Positions 38,167 to 51,377 of a stretch of DNA of 64,000 bases are shown one piece after another; position 1 is the first letter of the stretch; each line of letters begins with the position of its first letter. The notes under the pieces were generated by a model, which saw only the letters and a list, made by a program, of their open reading frames with translations, was not told the origin of the DNA and searched no databases. The DNA is taken from positions 62,001 to 126,000 of the forward strand of contig NZ_JAWMPX010000009.1 in the NCBI RefSeq assembly GCF_033101155.1, written 5' to 3'. Both the position numbers and the translations under genes were made by a program. Source of the DNA: Tropicimonas sp033101155 (GTDB lineage Bacteria; Pseudomonadota; Alphaproteobacteria; Rhodobacterales; Rhodobacteraceae).

Positions 38167-38727
38167 ATGCTTCAGGAAATCGACACCACCCAGCCGCTCT
38201 GGGTCTTCGGCTATGGCAGTCTGATCTGGCATCCCGGGTTTCCGGTCGAAGAGCAGGCTGTTGCCCGGCTGACTGGCTATCATCGGGCGTTCTGCATGTC
38301 CTCGATCCATCATCGCGGCACCGAAGAAGATCCGGGGCTGGTCCTTGCACTGGACCGGCTCGAAGACGCCCATTGCGACGGGTTGGCCTTTCGCGTCATG
38401 CCGGACCACGAAGCCGAGACGCTGGCGGCGCTGCGTGAACGCGAGCTGGTCTCCTCGGCCTATATCGAGGAACTGGTGACGCTGCGGCTGCATGACGGGC
38501 GCAGTGTGACGGCGCTGGCCTATGTGATCGAACGCGGCCATGTGCAGTATTGCGGCGGCATGGCGCTGGAAAAGCAGGCGCAGATCATCGCCCGCGCTGT
38601 TGGCGGACGTGGTCCAAACACCGAATACCTCTTCAACACCGCCGATCACCTGACAGAGCTTGGCCTTGCGGATGCGGATATCGACTGGCTCGCCGCCCGC
38701 GTCCGTGCGCTGACCCGGCTTGGCTGA
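38167..38727 (+). CDS. chaC: Gamma-glutamylcyclotransferase, ChaC type
   Basis: A 186-residue protein with the gamma-glutamylcyclotransferase substrate loop VFGYGSLIW near residues 12-20 and the ChaC layout, including a catalytic Glu candidate in the RERELVSSAYIEE region. ChaC enzymes degrade glutathione in the cytosol to 5-oxoproline and Cys-Gly. It is divergent from the DUF2125 gene with only 62 nt between starts. The exbB-like gene begins 132 nt after it and may have its own promoter. Confidence 0.92.
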   Translation: MLQEIDTTQPLWVFGYGSLIWHPGFPVEEQAVARLTGYHRAFCMSSIHHRGTEEDPGLVLALDRLEDAHCDGLAFRVMPDHEAETLAALRERELVSSAYIEELVTLRLHDGRSVTALAYVIERGHVQYCGGMALEKQAQIIARAVGGRGPNTEYLFNTADHLTELGLADADIDWLAARVRALTRLG

Positions 38728-38859
38728 GCCGGGCAGGGCAGGGAGTTTTGCAACGCTGCCGGTCCTTCCTGCGTCATCGTCCGATTGCTCATTGGCATTC
38801 GCCTGACCGTTAACTAACGTGCGCAGCAAGATTTCCCTTGTGCGAGACGCCCGCCAGCC

Positions 38860-40110
38860 ATGAGCGACACCCCGGCCCAGACCCATTTCTCGCAACCCGT
38901 GCGACAGATCACCCAGATGCTCATCGCCTGTGGCCTTGTCGCCGCCGGAACATGGGTCATATTCCCGTCGGTTCAGCCGGTCTTCTACGCCAATCTCTGG
39001 CTCAACGGCACCATCGCGCTGGTCTTCGTGATCGGTGTGCTGGCCTGCTTCCTGCAGGTCGCGCAGCTTTCCTCCTCGGTGCGTTGGATCGAGACCTTCG
39101 CACGCGACCATGACAGCGCGGCCAACTCGCCGACCCCCCGCCTGCTCGCGCCGCTCGCGGCTCTTCTGCGCTCGCGCGGGGTCAACCGGCAAATCTCCTC
39201 GACCTCCGCCAGCTCGATCCTCGACTCGGTGGCGACCCGGATCGAGGAAGGGCGCGACATCACGCGATACATCGTCAACCTGTTGATCTTTCTGGGCCTT
39301 CTGGGGACGTTTTACGGTCTGGCGACCACCGTCCCGGCCGTGGTGGAGACCATCCGTTCGCTCGCGCCCAAGGAGGGCGAGACCGGCGTGCAGGTCTTCG
39401 AGAAGCTCATGGGCGGGCTGGAAGCGCAGCTCGGCGGCATGGGCACGGCCTTCAGCTCCTCGCTCCTGGGTCTTGCCGGATCTCTGGTCGTGGGGCTGCT
39501 GGAGCTCTTCGCCTCGCGCGGACAGAACCGCTTCTACCGCGAGCTGGAGGAGTGGCTTTCCTCGATCACCCGGCTGGGCTTTGCCGGAGGCGGCGAGACC
39601 GAGCTGTCCGGCGAGACCGGGGCGCTGGTCGGCGTGCTCGACCACATCGCCGAGCAGATGGAGAACATGCGCGAGACGCATTCGGTGGCCGATGCGAGTC
39701 GGTCCATGGTGGATGACAAGCTGACGGAAGTCGCCATGGCGGTGACCGCGCTCACCCGCACGATGCAGCATGGCGACCGCACGACGGACGTGCTGGAACG
39801 CATCGCCGAGGGGCAGGAGCGGATGCTCGAAACCCAGCAGCAGATGCTGCGCCGGGCGGGCTCCGCGCCGAGCCAGGAAGGGGACATGGTCGATAGCGGC
39901 GGCGATGCCGAGGCGCGGATGCGTCTGCGCTCGATCGACGTCCAATTGCTGCGGATCCTCGAGGAACTGGCCGCTGGTCGCCAGGAGACGGTGGCCGAAT
40001 TGCGCGGCGATATCGCCACGATGACACGCGAGATCCGCCGCGCCCGCCGACAGCAGGGCCTCGCCGAGACCGGGACCGTGGTTGGCCCCGACGAGCGGCC
40101 GGGGAGCTAG
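38860..40110 (+). CDS. MotA/TolQ/ExbB-like inner-membrane motor protein
   Basis: A 416-residue protein with four predicted membrane helices: about 18-36, 49-68, 139-161 and 194-218. The last two and the LGTFYGLA / GMGTAFSSSLLGLAGSL blocks form the MotA/TolQ/ExbB proton-channel domain. A cytoplasmic loop of about 65 residues separates helices 2 and 3, and a long charged helical tail (about 220-416) ends in the cytoplasm. Partner is the OmpA-domain protein starting 3 nt later. Together they should form an ion-driven stator-like complex that pulls on or rotates the partner. The long tail is unlike ExbB or TolQ. Confidence 0.85.
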   Translation: MSDTPAQTHFSQPVRQITQMLIACGLVAAGTWVIFPSVQPVFYANLWLNGTIALVFVIGVLACFLQVAQLSSSVRWIETFARDHDSAANSPTPRLLAPLAALLRSRGVNRQISSTSASSILDSVATRIEEGRDITRYIVNLLIFLGLLGTFYGLATTVPAVVETIRSLAPKEGETGVQVFEKLMGGLEAQLGGMGTAFSSSLLGLAGSLVVGLLELFASRGQNRFYRELEEWLSSITRLGFAGGGETELSGETGALVGVLDHIAEQMENMRETHSVADASRSMVDDKLTEVAMAVTALTRTMQHGDRTTDVLERIAEGQERMLETQQQMLRRAGSAPSQEGDMVDSGGDAEARMRLRSIDVQLLRILEELAAGRQETVAELRGDIATMTREIRRARRQQGLAETGTVVGPDERPGS

Positions 40111-40113
40111 GCC

Positions 40114-42438
40114 ATGTCGCTGCGCCGACGCGGGAGTGATCGTCTCTCGGCTTCGATCTGGCCAGGCTTCGTCGACGCGATGACGGCGCTGTTGTTGGTG
40201 CTGATGTTCGTGTTGTCGATTTTCATGATCGTGCAATTCATGCTGCGAGAGACCATCACCGGGCAGGAAAGCGAACTGGACCTGCTGCAGAACGAGATCC
40301 TGCAACTCGCCGAGGCGCTCGGCATGGAAGAGACCCGCTCCGCGGATCTGGAGCGGCAGGTCGGCGTGCTCGATGCGACGCTCTCGGCCGCGCGCGACGA
40401 GGCGAGCGAGCAATCGGCCCTGATCGCGGCGCTCACGTCCCAGATTGGCCAGCAGGAAACGGCCCTGGCGGATGCCGCTGGCCGCATCTCCGATTTTGAG
40501 GAACAAGTCGCGGCATTGCTGCTGGAGCGCGATGCCGCGCGGACCGATATCGCGGAGCTGGAGAGCGCGCAGGACACGCTGGAGAGCGAGCGCGACGCGC
40601 TTACGACGGCGTTGGCTTCGGCGCGCGGCGAGATCGATGTTCAGGAAGAGGCGGCGCGGTTGGCGGCGGCGAAACGGGAGGCGCTGGAGGCGTTGATCGC
40701 CGATCTGGAGACGGAAAATGCGGAAACCGAAGCGGCTTTGACGGAGAAGCTGGCAGAGGCCGAGGATCTGGCGGAACGGCTCTCGGAGGAAGAAGCGTCG
40801 CGGCTGGCCGAGGTCGCTGCCGCGCAGGCACTGCGGGAGAAGCTGAAGGGCGCCGAGGACGAACTGACGGCGATGACGTTGGCGCTGGAAGCGCAACGAC
40901 GCAGGGCTGAAGAGACGTTGACGCTGCTGGCCGCGGCGCAATCGGCCGAAGCCGCACTGGACGAGAAACTCGCCGCTGCGCTGCTCTCGCGGCTGACGTT
41001 GGAAGAGGAGCTTGCCGGTGAGACCGCGGCGAAGGAAGCCGGCGCGACGGCGCTCGAGGAGGCACAGGCAGAGGCTGCGCGGATGCGCGAGGCGCTTGCC
41101 GAGGCGGAGGCGGAACGTGCGCGGCTGGTGGCGGCTCTGGAAGAGGCGCGCTCTGGTCAGACCGCGCGGGCAGCCGCGCTCGGCGAGGCGAATGAAGAAA
41201 TCGCCCGGCTGCAGGATGCGCTTGCCGGGCAGACGGCGCGCGGTGAGGCGCTCGCGGCGGCGCTGTCGGAGTCCGAGACGGGCAATGCGGCCCAACTGGC
41301 GGAGCTGGCTGACGCGAAAGCACGTATCTCAACCCTTTCGAGCGAATTGGAAAGCGAGCGCGCCGCTGTCGTGGCTCTGACTTTTGAGCGCGATGCGGCC
41401 CGTGCCGAGGGCGGCGAGTCTGGCGCGCGCCTGGCAGAAGCGGAACGAACCATCGAGACGTTGTCGGGCGAGATGGCGGATCTGCGCAGTGAGATGGCGC
41501 GGCTGGAGACCGAGAATGAGAGCCTGCGCGCGGCCACCGGAGATGCCGAGGATATTCGTCGTCAACTCGCGGCGGCTCTCGCGGCCAAGCTGGCCGCCGA
41601 GCAGGATGCCGAGAAGCAACTGACCGATGCCGAGCAGCGTGCTGCGCTGCTGGCGGCCGCCAAGACCGAGCTGGCACAACGCGAAGCGGCTTCGGCCGAG
41701 GATCAGCGGCGCATGGCGTTGCTCAACGAAAACATCTCTTCGTTGCGCAGCCAGCTCGCCTCTCTGGAGGAGTTGTTGAGCGCCTCGGAGGCCCGCGATT
41801 CTGTTTCCAAGGTGGAAATTCAATCGCTGGGATCGCGGCTCAACACGGCCTTGGCACAGCTTTCGAGCGAGCAGAAGGTGCGGGCGGATCTCGAAGCCGA
41901 ACGGGCGCGACTGGAAGAGGTCGAGCGCGTACGGCTTGAAGAAGAGAAGAAACGGCTGGAAGCGGAAGCACGCGACCTGAAGAACTACCGTTCTGAGTTC
42001 TTTGGCCGGCTGCGCGAGATCCTCGGCGGGCGCGAAGGTGTGCGGATCGAGGGCGACCGCTTTGTCTTCTCCTCCGAGGTGCTGTTCGAACCGGCTTCGT
42101 CCGATGTCTCCGAGGCAGGTCGGGCGCAAATCGCGCGCGTGGCGCGGATTCTCGCGGAGATCTCGGAAGAGATTCCCGAAGGGATCGACTGGGTGATCCG
42201 GGTCGATGGCCATACCGACGACACGCCTCTGTCGGGACGGGGGCAATATGCCGATAACTGGGAGCTGAGCCAGGCGCGTGCGCTTTCCGTGGTTCGGCAC
42301 ATGACGGATGAACTGGGCTTCCCGCCCTATCGCCTGGCGGCGAACGGGTTCGGGGAATTCCAACCGGTAAGCCGCGACGACAGCGACGAAGCCCGCGCCC
42401 GCAATCGCCGGATCGAGCTGAAACTCACCGAGCGTTGA
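40114..42438 (+). CDS. OmpA-domain protein with very long coiled coil, MotB-like
   Basis: A 774-residue partner of the upstream motor protein. One N-terminal membrane helix (about 18-45) contains D21 in PGFVDAMTALLLVL, equivalent to the ion-binding Asp of MotB. Residues about 48-640 are a nearly continuous Ala/Glu/Leu/Arg coiled coil. Residues about 650-774 are an OmpA-like peptidoglycan-binding domain with DGHTDDTPL, NWELSQARA and ARNRRIEL. MotB-like topology places the coiled coil in the periplasm. A coil of this length would be roughly 85-90 nm if straight, more than periplasmic width, so it must fold back or bundle. Its function is unknown; the pair is probably an envelope-maintenance machine. 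Confidence 0.85.
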   Translation: MSLRRRGSDRLSASIWPGFVDAMTALLLVLMFVLSIFMIVQFMLRETITGQESELDLLQNEILQLAEALGMEETRSADLERQVGVLDATLSAARDEASEQSALIAALTSQIGQQETALADAAGRISDFEEQVAALLLERDAARTDIAELESAQDTLESERDALTTALASARGEIDVQEEAARLAAAKREALEALIADLETENAETEAALTEKLAEAEDLAERLSEEEASRLAEVAAAQALREKLKGAEDELTAMTLALEAQRRRAEETLTLLAAAQSAEAALDEKLAAALLSRLTLEEELAGETAAKEAGATALEEAQAEAARMREALAEAEAERARLVAALEEARSGQTARAAALGEANEEIARLQDALAGQTARGEALAAALSESETGNAAQLAELADAKARISTLSSELESERAAVVALTFERDAARAEGGESGARLAEAERTIETLSGEMADLRSEMARLETENESLRAATGDAEDIRRQLAAALAAKLAAEQDAEKQLTDAEQRAALLAAAKTELAQREAASAEDQRRMALLNENISSLRSQLASLEELLSASEARDSVSKVEIQSLGSRLNTALAQLSSEQKVRADLEAERARLEEVERVRLEEEKKRLEAEARDLKNYRSEFFGRLREILGGREGVRIEGDRFVFSSEVLFEPASSDVSEAGRAQIARVARILAEISEEIPEGIDWVIRVDGHTDDTPLSGRGQYADNWELSQARALSVVRHMTDELGFPPYRLAANGFGEFQPVSRDDSDEARARNRRIELKLTER

Positions 42439-42441
42439 GCG

Positions 42442-43445
42442 TCAGGGGCGACGAAAGGCGATGGCATCGCGGGCCAGCAGGGTTTCCCCACGCCAGAGCT
42501 CCACGCGCCCGCGATAGTCGCCCGACTTGAATCCCTGCGCAGGGGCTTTGATGCCCCAGGCGCGGAAGAGCTGCGGCTGGGACTTCTCCAGCCGGATCTC
42601 GCCGCTGCGGGAGCGACCATCGGGAAAATCGATGCCAAGGACCAGCCTGTCGCCGGCCTCGCCTGCATAGAGCTGGCTCCAGACGACCAGCGCGTCAAGT
42701 GGTCCGCCGGGCAAAGTCTCTCGCGCAAAGCCAGCCTTGACTTCACTCCAACTGGGGACCCGGTTTGCGATCCCGACCTGTACCACGCCGCCCGGCGCGT
42801 AGTCTGGCAAGGAGGGCCAGGGGCTTTTTCCGGTCCCGGAACCACATGACTCGTCGGGATTTGAGCGGAACGGATCGACGACACGCCCGTTCTCGCGCAA
42901 GCTGAAATGGAGATGGTAGAAATTCGTGTCTCCACTCAACCCGACCTCGCCGAGAGGCGTTCCGGCGCTCACGATTTCGCCCTTGCGCACAACAAGACTA
43001 CCGCGTTTCAGGTGACAATATTGGCTTTCCCAGCCGTCGCCATGATCGATCACCACGCCGTTCCCGCATTCCCTGCCGGCCACGTTTGGCGCTCCCGGTG
43101 CCATGACGTCCACATCCGACATGCCGTCCCGAAGCCCCCGCACCCGTCCGGCGGCCGCCGCCACGACGCGCACGCCTGCCCCTGTCGCATCGACGGGCGG
43201 CACGGCGATGTCTGTTCCCTTGTGTCCATCGCTGGTCAGCCGGCCGCACGCAAAGTCCCGCAAACCCGGGCCCGGGTCGTTATCGACATGTTTCTGGACA
43301 AAGCAGCGCGTGGCCGAGCAATCCACCGGGAGCAATAACTCCGGCATTTCGGCGTGCAGGACGGATGCGGTCGAGAGCACAAGGAGGCAGGGCAGAAAAA
43401 AGGGCGCCGCGAAGCGCCCTCTTTCATGTTTCAGGACCGGTTTCA

Positions 43446-43446
<1 letters not shown>
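42442..43446 (-). CDS. M23 family peptidoglycan endopeptidase
   Basis: A 334-residue secreted LytM-type peptidase. The signal peptide (hydrophobic core FAAPFFLPCLLVL, cleavage near LHA-E) is followed by the M23 domain with HxxxD (H75, D79 in GHKGTDIAV), a middle His (H145 in YCHLK) and HxH (H178, H180 in YHLHF), so all zinc-site residues are present. A 120-residue C-terminal domain of unknown type follows. It would cut peptide crosslinks in peptidoglycan. The ATG overlaps the clpA stop by one base (TGATG), implying translational coupling. The codons for the signal peptide also contain the clpA terminator hairpin. It is convergent with the OmpA gene, 3 nt apart. Confidence 0.85.
43395..43422 (-). 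terminator. Rho-independent terminator after clpA, inside the M23 reading frame
   Basis: On the minus strand: AGGGCGC, loop TTCGCG, GCGCCCT, then six T. It lies about 25-50 nt beyond the clpA stop and within codons 9-18 of the M23 gene. Confidence 0.75.
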
Positions 43447-45779
<2,333 letters not shown>

Positions 45780-46024
45780 GATAAGTGCTCCTTGGTCCTG
45801 CGGGGCCTGCGGCGGGAGCGCCCGGCGTCGAGACTGGCCCGTTTAAGTTAAAGTTTGGTGGGCGGGGCGGCAGCTTCAAGTGTTTTTTTCCCCAAGTTGG
45901 CCCAGGCCGAGGGCCGATGCACAAAATGTGATCGTTTGGCGTGCCCTACTAGGCAAGCAAACAAGGGTTTCCGGGGCAAGTGGAGCCGCGCAAGGGAGCG
46001 CGAAAGAAATTGCTTAACGCACCG

Positions 46025-46125
46025 TGCGCCGAGAGATCGGTGATCGCGCCGCAGGCGCACGCCGCGCAGCGGCGCCACCGCCGCTCGAGCTTCGCTCGGC
46101 GGCACGCCCGCTGGCAGCCTCGAAA
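46025..46125 (-). repeat. Structured intergenic repeat, family 1 copy B
   Basis: Inverted relative to copy A at 26.8 kb. Shares the start TGCCGCCGAGC and the core from GCTCGAGCGGCGGTGGC on. Where copy A has GGCACCG/CGGTGCC, this copy has GGCGCCG/CGGCG, a base-pair-preserving change. It is the main content of the 417-nt gap (45780-46196) between gloB and clpA; the rest holds the clpA promoter region and no gene. Confidence 0.6.
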
Positions 46126-46196
46126 CTCCGGAAGGGTACAAGGAACTCACGCTGCTCCAGCAGGGTAGCAGCACGACCCGTGCAACGCCGGACTAT

Positions 46197-46958
46197 TCAA
46201 AAGGAGTCTTTACGGCGACGAATCTCGGCGAAGACCTCGGCGTCGGGTGCTCCGGGAAGCCCGACCTGCGCTTTGACCTCGGGGGCGGTTGCGCGCAGGA
46301 AGGGGTTCGTCGCCAGTTCGACAGACAGCAGGGAAGGAACGGTCGGTTCGCCGGCATCCCGGGCGCGCGCCACCTCTGCAACCCGAGCTGCCAACGCGGT
46401 GTTGTCGGGATCCACCGTGACGGCGAAGGCGCCATTGGCGGCCGTGTATTCATGTCCCGAATAGACCAGCGTCTCTGGCGGCAAGGCGGCGAGCTTGCTC
46501 AACGAGGTCCACATGGTGGCCGGGTCGCCCTCGAAGAGCCGTCCGCAACCGAGCGCCATAAGGCTGTCTGCGGTAAAGACCGCACCGGGGAAGTGAAAGG
46601 CGATATGGCCGACCGTGTGGCCGGAGACATCGAGGACCGCGCCCTCGACCGTTCCGATTCGCACCGTGTCGCCCTCGCGAACAGCTTCGTTCAACTCAGG
46701 CAGGCGGTGACTGTCGGCGGCCGCGCCGATCACGCGGGCGCCGGTCTCTGCCTTGAGCCTGTCCACACCGTCGATATGGTCGGTATGGTGATGCGTGATC
46801 AGTATGTCGGTGAGGTGCCAGTTCCGCGCAGCAAGGGCCGCGAGGACAGGGGCAGCGTCCGGTACGTCGACCACCGCGACCGCGCCGCTCTCCGAGTCGC
46901 GGACTAGATAGGCGTAATTGTCCGTCCGGCATGGGATTGTGACGATTTCCAGCGACAT
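46197..46958 (-). CDS. gloB: Hydroxyacylglutathione hydrolase (glyoxalase II)
   Basis: A 253-residue MBL-fold enzyme with the dinuclear metal motif THHHTDHIDG, later His in SGHTVGH, the bridging Asp in FTADSLMALGCGR and the final His in YSGHEYTAAN. The C-terminal glutathione-binding domain ends with FAEIRRRKDSF. It hydrolyses S-lactoylglutathione to lactate and glutathione, completing methylglyoxal detoxification. ATG 46958 follows AAAGGA by about seven nt. It is divergent from the methyltransferase gene (68 nt between starts), a pairing common in Rhodobacterales. Confidence 0.95.
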   Translation of the reverse strand: MSLEIVTIPCRTDNYAYLVRDSESGAVAVVDVPDAAPVLAALAARNWHLTDILITHHHTDHIDGVDRLKAETGARVIGAAADSHRLPELNEAVREGDTVRIGTVEGAVLDVSGHTVGHIAFHFPGAVFTADSLMALGCGRLFEGDPATMWTSLSKLAALPPETLVYSGHEYTAANGAFAVTVDPDNTALAARVAEVARARDAGEPTVPSLLSVELATNPFLRATAPEVKAQVGLPGAPDAEVFAEIRRRKDSF

Positions 46959-47026
46959 GGCGTTTCCTTTTCCCCGAGACCCGGTATGTTCAGGCTCCAA
47001 GGTGGCAAGGGAGTTGTCCGGGCGCA

Positions 47027-47782
47027 ATGCATCTCGATGTGCTGGACCTGAGAAATTTCTATTACAAGACCAGGCTGGGCCGCGTGGCGCAGCGGGCTAT
47101 CCGTGATCAGATGGTGGAATTCTGGCCGCCCACGGAAGCGCGCGGCCAAACCGTGGCCGGGTTCGGCTTCGCCGTGCCATTGCTGCGCCCCTATCTCGGT
47201 AATGCGCGCCGTGTGATCGCTCTGATGCCGGGTCCTCAGGGTGTCATGCCCTGGCCAGCGGGCCATCCCAATCTCTCGGTGCTCTGCGAGGAAATGCTCT
47301 GGCCGCTGGATACCGGATCGGTCGACCGGCTGGTCCTGCTGCACGGGCTGGACACGTCCGAGCACACTTCAGAGGTGCTGGCCGAGTGCCAGCGTGTGCT
47401 CGGCCCCGGCGGCAAGGCGCTCTTCATCGTTCCCAACCGCTCTGGGCTCTGGGCGCGTCGCGACGCGACGCCCTTCGGCTATGGCCGCCCCTATTCGACC
47501 GGTCAGCTCGAAGCGCAGCTCTTGCGTCACGGTTTCCAGCCCGAGCGCCATGCCGCGGCGCTTTTCGGGCCGCCCTCGGAAAAACGGTTCTGGCTGCGCT
47601 CTTCCCGTATGTGGGAAAAGTTCGGCCGGCAGGTCTTCACCTCGCTTGCCGGTGGGGTTTTCCTAGCCGAGGCGAGCAAGATTACCCAATTGCCCGGCGG
47701 GTCTCCGGTCAAGGACATGGTCCGCGATCCGTTGCGTGTGCTGGACGCAGTGAACGCGCCGCCAGGGCCAAAACCCGCGTAA
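47027..47782 (+). CDS. Class I SAM-dependent methyltransferase
   Basis: A 251-residue protein of the methyltransferase 11 type. The usual SAM glycine loop is weak, here VAGFGFAVPLLRPYL, while the later blocks are clear: LWPLDTGSVDRLVLLHGLD and ECQRVLGPGGKALFIVPNRSGLWAR, followed by FGYGRPYSTGQL. The substrate is unknown. It is divergent from gloB, so the two may share control. The C-terminal 70 residues are basic and have no assigned domain. Confidence 0.82.
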   Translation: MHLDVLDLRNFYYKTRLGRVAQRAIRDQMVEFWPPTEARGQTVAGFGFAVPLLRPYLGNARRVIALMPGPQGVMPWPAGHPNLSVLCEEMLWPLDTGSVDRLVLLHGLDTSEHTSEVLAECQRVLGPGGKALFIVPNRSGLWARRDATPFGYGRPYSTGQLEAQLLRHGFQPERHAAALFGPPSEKRFWLRSSRMWEKFGRQVFTSLAGGVFLAEASKITQLPGGSPVKDMVRDPLRVLDAVNAPPGPKPA

Positions 47783-48364
47783 ACCGCGCGCGACGGGGCG
47801 ATCGTGGCCCAAGTGCAGACTGGAACGGACTTGGGACAGGCAGGCGTCGCCTTTCCGAGAACACTTCCTTGCTTGCGCAGCAAGTGTCCGCTCCGCCGCG
47901 ACACCTGATTGTCCTTTCCTGAACCAGAACCGTCCTTTGGCGCCGCCCTGTATCCGCGCCGAGGTGATTCTGTCGCGAACACACGAAGCCCCGCGATTTT
48001 CTTCCAAATCGTCCTGCTTTCTGCTTCCTGCTCCCCGGTATTCGAATCTCTGGACAATCTGCCGCAAGGGAAACCGTCGATCGCTCATGCTGCGTCGCGG
48101 CATGCGAATGTATGCAATGGTGCACCGAAAACGGTTGCTTTGGGCGCTAACGACAGGTTCACGCCATGTTGACCGGCCATTTGAACGGATATTTTCCAGA
48201 CGCCTATTTCCCGGGCAATGATATTGCGCGCTCCAAGGGAGTTGCGGGGTGCAAACGGGTCTGTTACATCGCTTTTCGATTTGAGGGGGGAACTGCTGTT
48301 TCCGCCCGGGACAACATGCGTCCGGGGGTGCACGCCCGAACGCACAAATAGCAGAGGGGTGGAC
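47783..48364. promoter_or_regulatory. Leader and promoter region of the atpHAGDC operon
   Basis: A 580-nt gene-free region. Possible promoter elements TTGACC (48169-48174) or TTGAAC (48181-48186) with TATTT sequences 15-18 nt downstream are weak. Just before atpH a long inverted repeat (CTGCTG...AGCAG with an inner CCCGGGAC/GTCCGGGGG stem, about 48294-48355) would structure the leader. I see no small gene. Confidence 0.35.
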
Positions 48365-48924
48365 GTGTCAGAAACGGCTTCGATTTCCTCGAGCATTGCA
48401 GGACGCTACGCGCTGGCGATGTTTGAACTGGCCAAGGACGAGGGAAAACTGGATTCCCTCGAAGCCGATACCGACGCCCTGTCGGCCGCGCTTGAATCCT
48501 CGGAAGATTTCTCGGCGATGATCTCTTCGCCGATCTATTCCCGCGATGAACAGACCGCCGCGATCTCGGCAATCGCCGATGGCATGGCTCTGGACGCGAC
48601 GACGAAGAACACGCTGGCCCTGATGGCTTCCAAGCGTCGGCTCTTCGTGCTGCCGCAGCTGCTGAGCAGCCTGCGCGCGATGATCGCCGAGGAAAAAGGC
48701 GAGGTGACCGCCGAGGTGACATCCGCCATCGCGCTCAACGACGCCCAGGCCGGCGCCGTGGCCGAAATGCTGAAGTCCCGCTTCGGCAAGGACATCAAAC
48801 TGAACACGACCGTCGATGAAAGCCTCATCGGTGGTCTTATCGTCAAGGTGGGCTCCAAGATGATCGACACGTCGGTCCGGGCCAAGCTCGCCAATCTCCA
48901 GAACGCTATGAAAGAGGTCGGGTA

Positions 48925-48925
<1 letters not shown>
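48365..48925 (+). CDS. atpH: F1 ATP synthase subunit delta
   Basis: A 186-residue delta/OSCP subunit: N-terminal six-helix domain (GRYALAMFELAKDEGKLDSLE) and C-terminal strands ending VDESLIGGLIVKVGSKMID, the diagnostic motif. It connects the alpha3-beta3 crown to the peripheral stalk. The start is GTG 48365, seven nt after AGAGGGG; this gives the conserved start MSETASISSSIAGRYA. First gene of the F1 operon; its stop overlaps the atpA start by one base. Confidence 0.95.
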
Positions 48926-50463
<1,538 letters not shown>

Positions 50464-50477
50464 GCGAGGAGAGGTAG

Positions 50478-51356
50478 ATGCCCAGCCTTAAGGATCTCAA
50501 AACACGGATCGATAGCGTCAAGTCGACGCGAAAGATCACGAAGGCCATGCAGATGGTGGCCGCCGCAAAACTGCGGCGGGCCCAGGATGCGGCCGAGAGC
50601 GCACGGCCTTACGCCGAGCGCATGGGGGTCGTCATGAGCGGCCTCGCTGCCTCCGTTGGCAGCAGCGACAGTGCGCCCCGGCTCATCGCCGGGACGGGCA
50701 GCGATCAGGTTCAGATGCTGGTCGTGATGACCTCGGAGCGCGGGCTCTGCGGTGGCTTCAACTCCACGATCGTTCGGGCCGCGCGCCTGAAGATCCAGGA
50801 GCTGCTGGCCGCTGGCAAGACGGTGAAGATCATCACCGTCGGCAAGAAGGGCCGCGAGCAGCTCAAGCGTGATTACGCGAGCCTCTTTGTCGATCACGTC
50901 GACATGAGCGAAGTGAAGAAGGTCGGCTATGGGGACGCATCGGGCATCGCCCGCGATCTCATGGATCGTTACGAGGCCGGCGAATTCGACGTCTGCACGA
51001 TCTTCTACAACAGGTTCATATCGGTGATCAGCCAGGAGCCGACGGTCAGGCAGATCATCCCTGCCACGTTCGAGGCGCCCGAAGAGGGTGCCGAGGCTGG
51101 CGCGCTCTACGATTACGAGCCCAGCGAGGAAGATGTTCTGGCCGACCTGCTGCCGCGCGGCATCTCGACCCAGATCTTCACCGCATTGCTGGAAAACGGC
51201 GCCTCGGAAGAGGGCGCGCGGATGTCCGCCATGGACAACGCCACGCGCAATGCCGGCGAGATGATCGACAAGCTGACGATCGAGTTCAACCGCTCGCGTC
51301 AGGCCGTCATCACCAACGAGCTTATCGAAATCATTTCGGGCGCCGAGGCGCTCTGA
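50478..51356 (+). CDS. atpG: F1 ATP synthase subunit gamma
   Basis: A 292-residue gamma subunit, the central rotor shaft. Conserved N-terminal helix (MPSLKDLKTRIDSVKSTRKITKAMQMV), the TSERGLCGGFN turn and the C-terminal helix MDNATRNAGEMIDKL are present. GAGGAGAGGT precedes the ATG. Gap of 14 nt from atpA and 21 nt to atpD. Confidence 0.97.
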   Translation: MPSLKDLKTRIDSVKSTRKITKAMQMVAAAKLRRAQDAAESARPYAERMGVVMSGLAASVGSSDSAPRLIAGTGSDQVQMLVVMTSERGLCGGFNSTIVRAARLKIQELLAAGKTVKIITVGKKGREQLKRDYASLFVDHVDMSEVKKVGYGDASGIARDLMDRYEAGEFDVCTIFYNRFISVISQEPTVRQIIPATFEAPEEGAEAGALYDYEPSEEDVLADLLPRGISTQIFTALLENGASEEGARMSAMDNATRNAGEMIDKLTIEFNRSRQAVITNELIEIISGAEAL

Positions 51357-51377
51357 GACACCGGAGACACATAGCAC

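Noticed and set aside
38137..41295. An open frame of about 1050 codons antisense to chaC, exbB-like and OmpA genes
   Set aside because: Arg/Gln/Leu-rich product without domains; mirrors the Ala/Glu-rich coiled-coil codons on the plus strand.
38860..42438. Zorya anti-phage system (ZorA/ZorB)
   Set aside because: The pair is motor plus OmpA, but the coiled coil is on the wrong subunit and no zorC, zorD or zorE-like gene is near.
40114..42438. Tandem DNA repeat array in the coiled-coil gene
   Set aside because: The periodicity is at protein level (heptad-like) with no repeating DNA unit.
48041..48048. TTCGAATC resembling a tRNA T-loop
   Set aside because: No acceptor, D or anticodon stems can be built around it.
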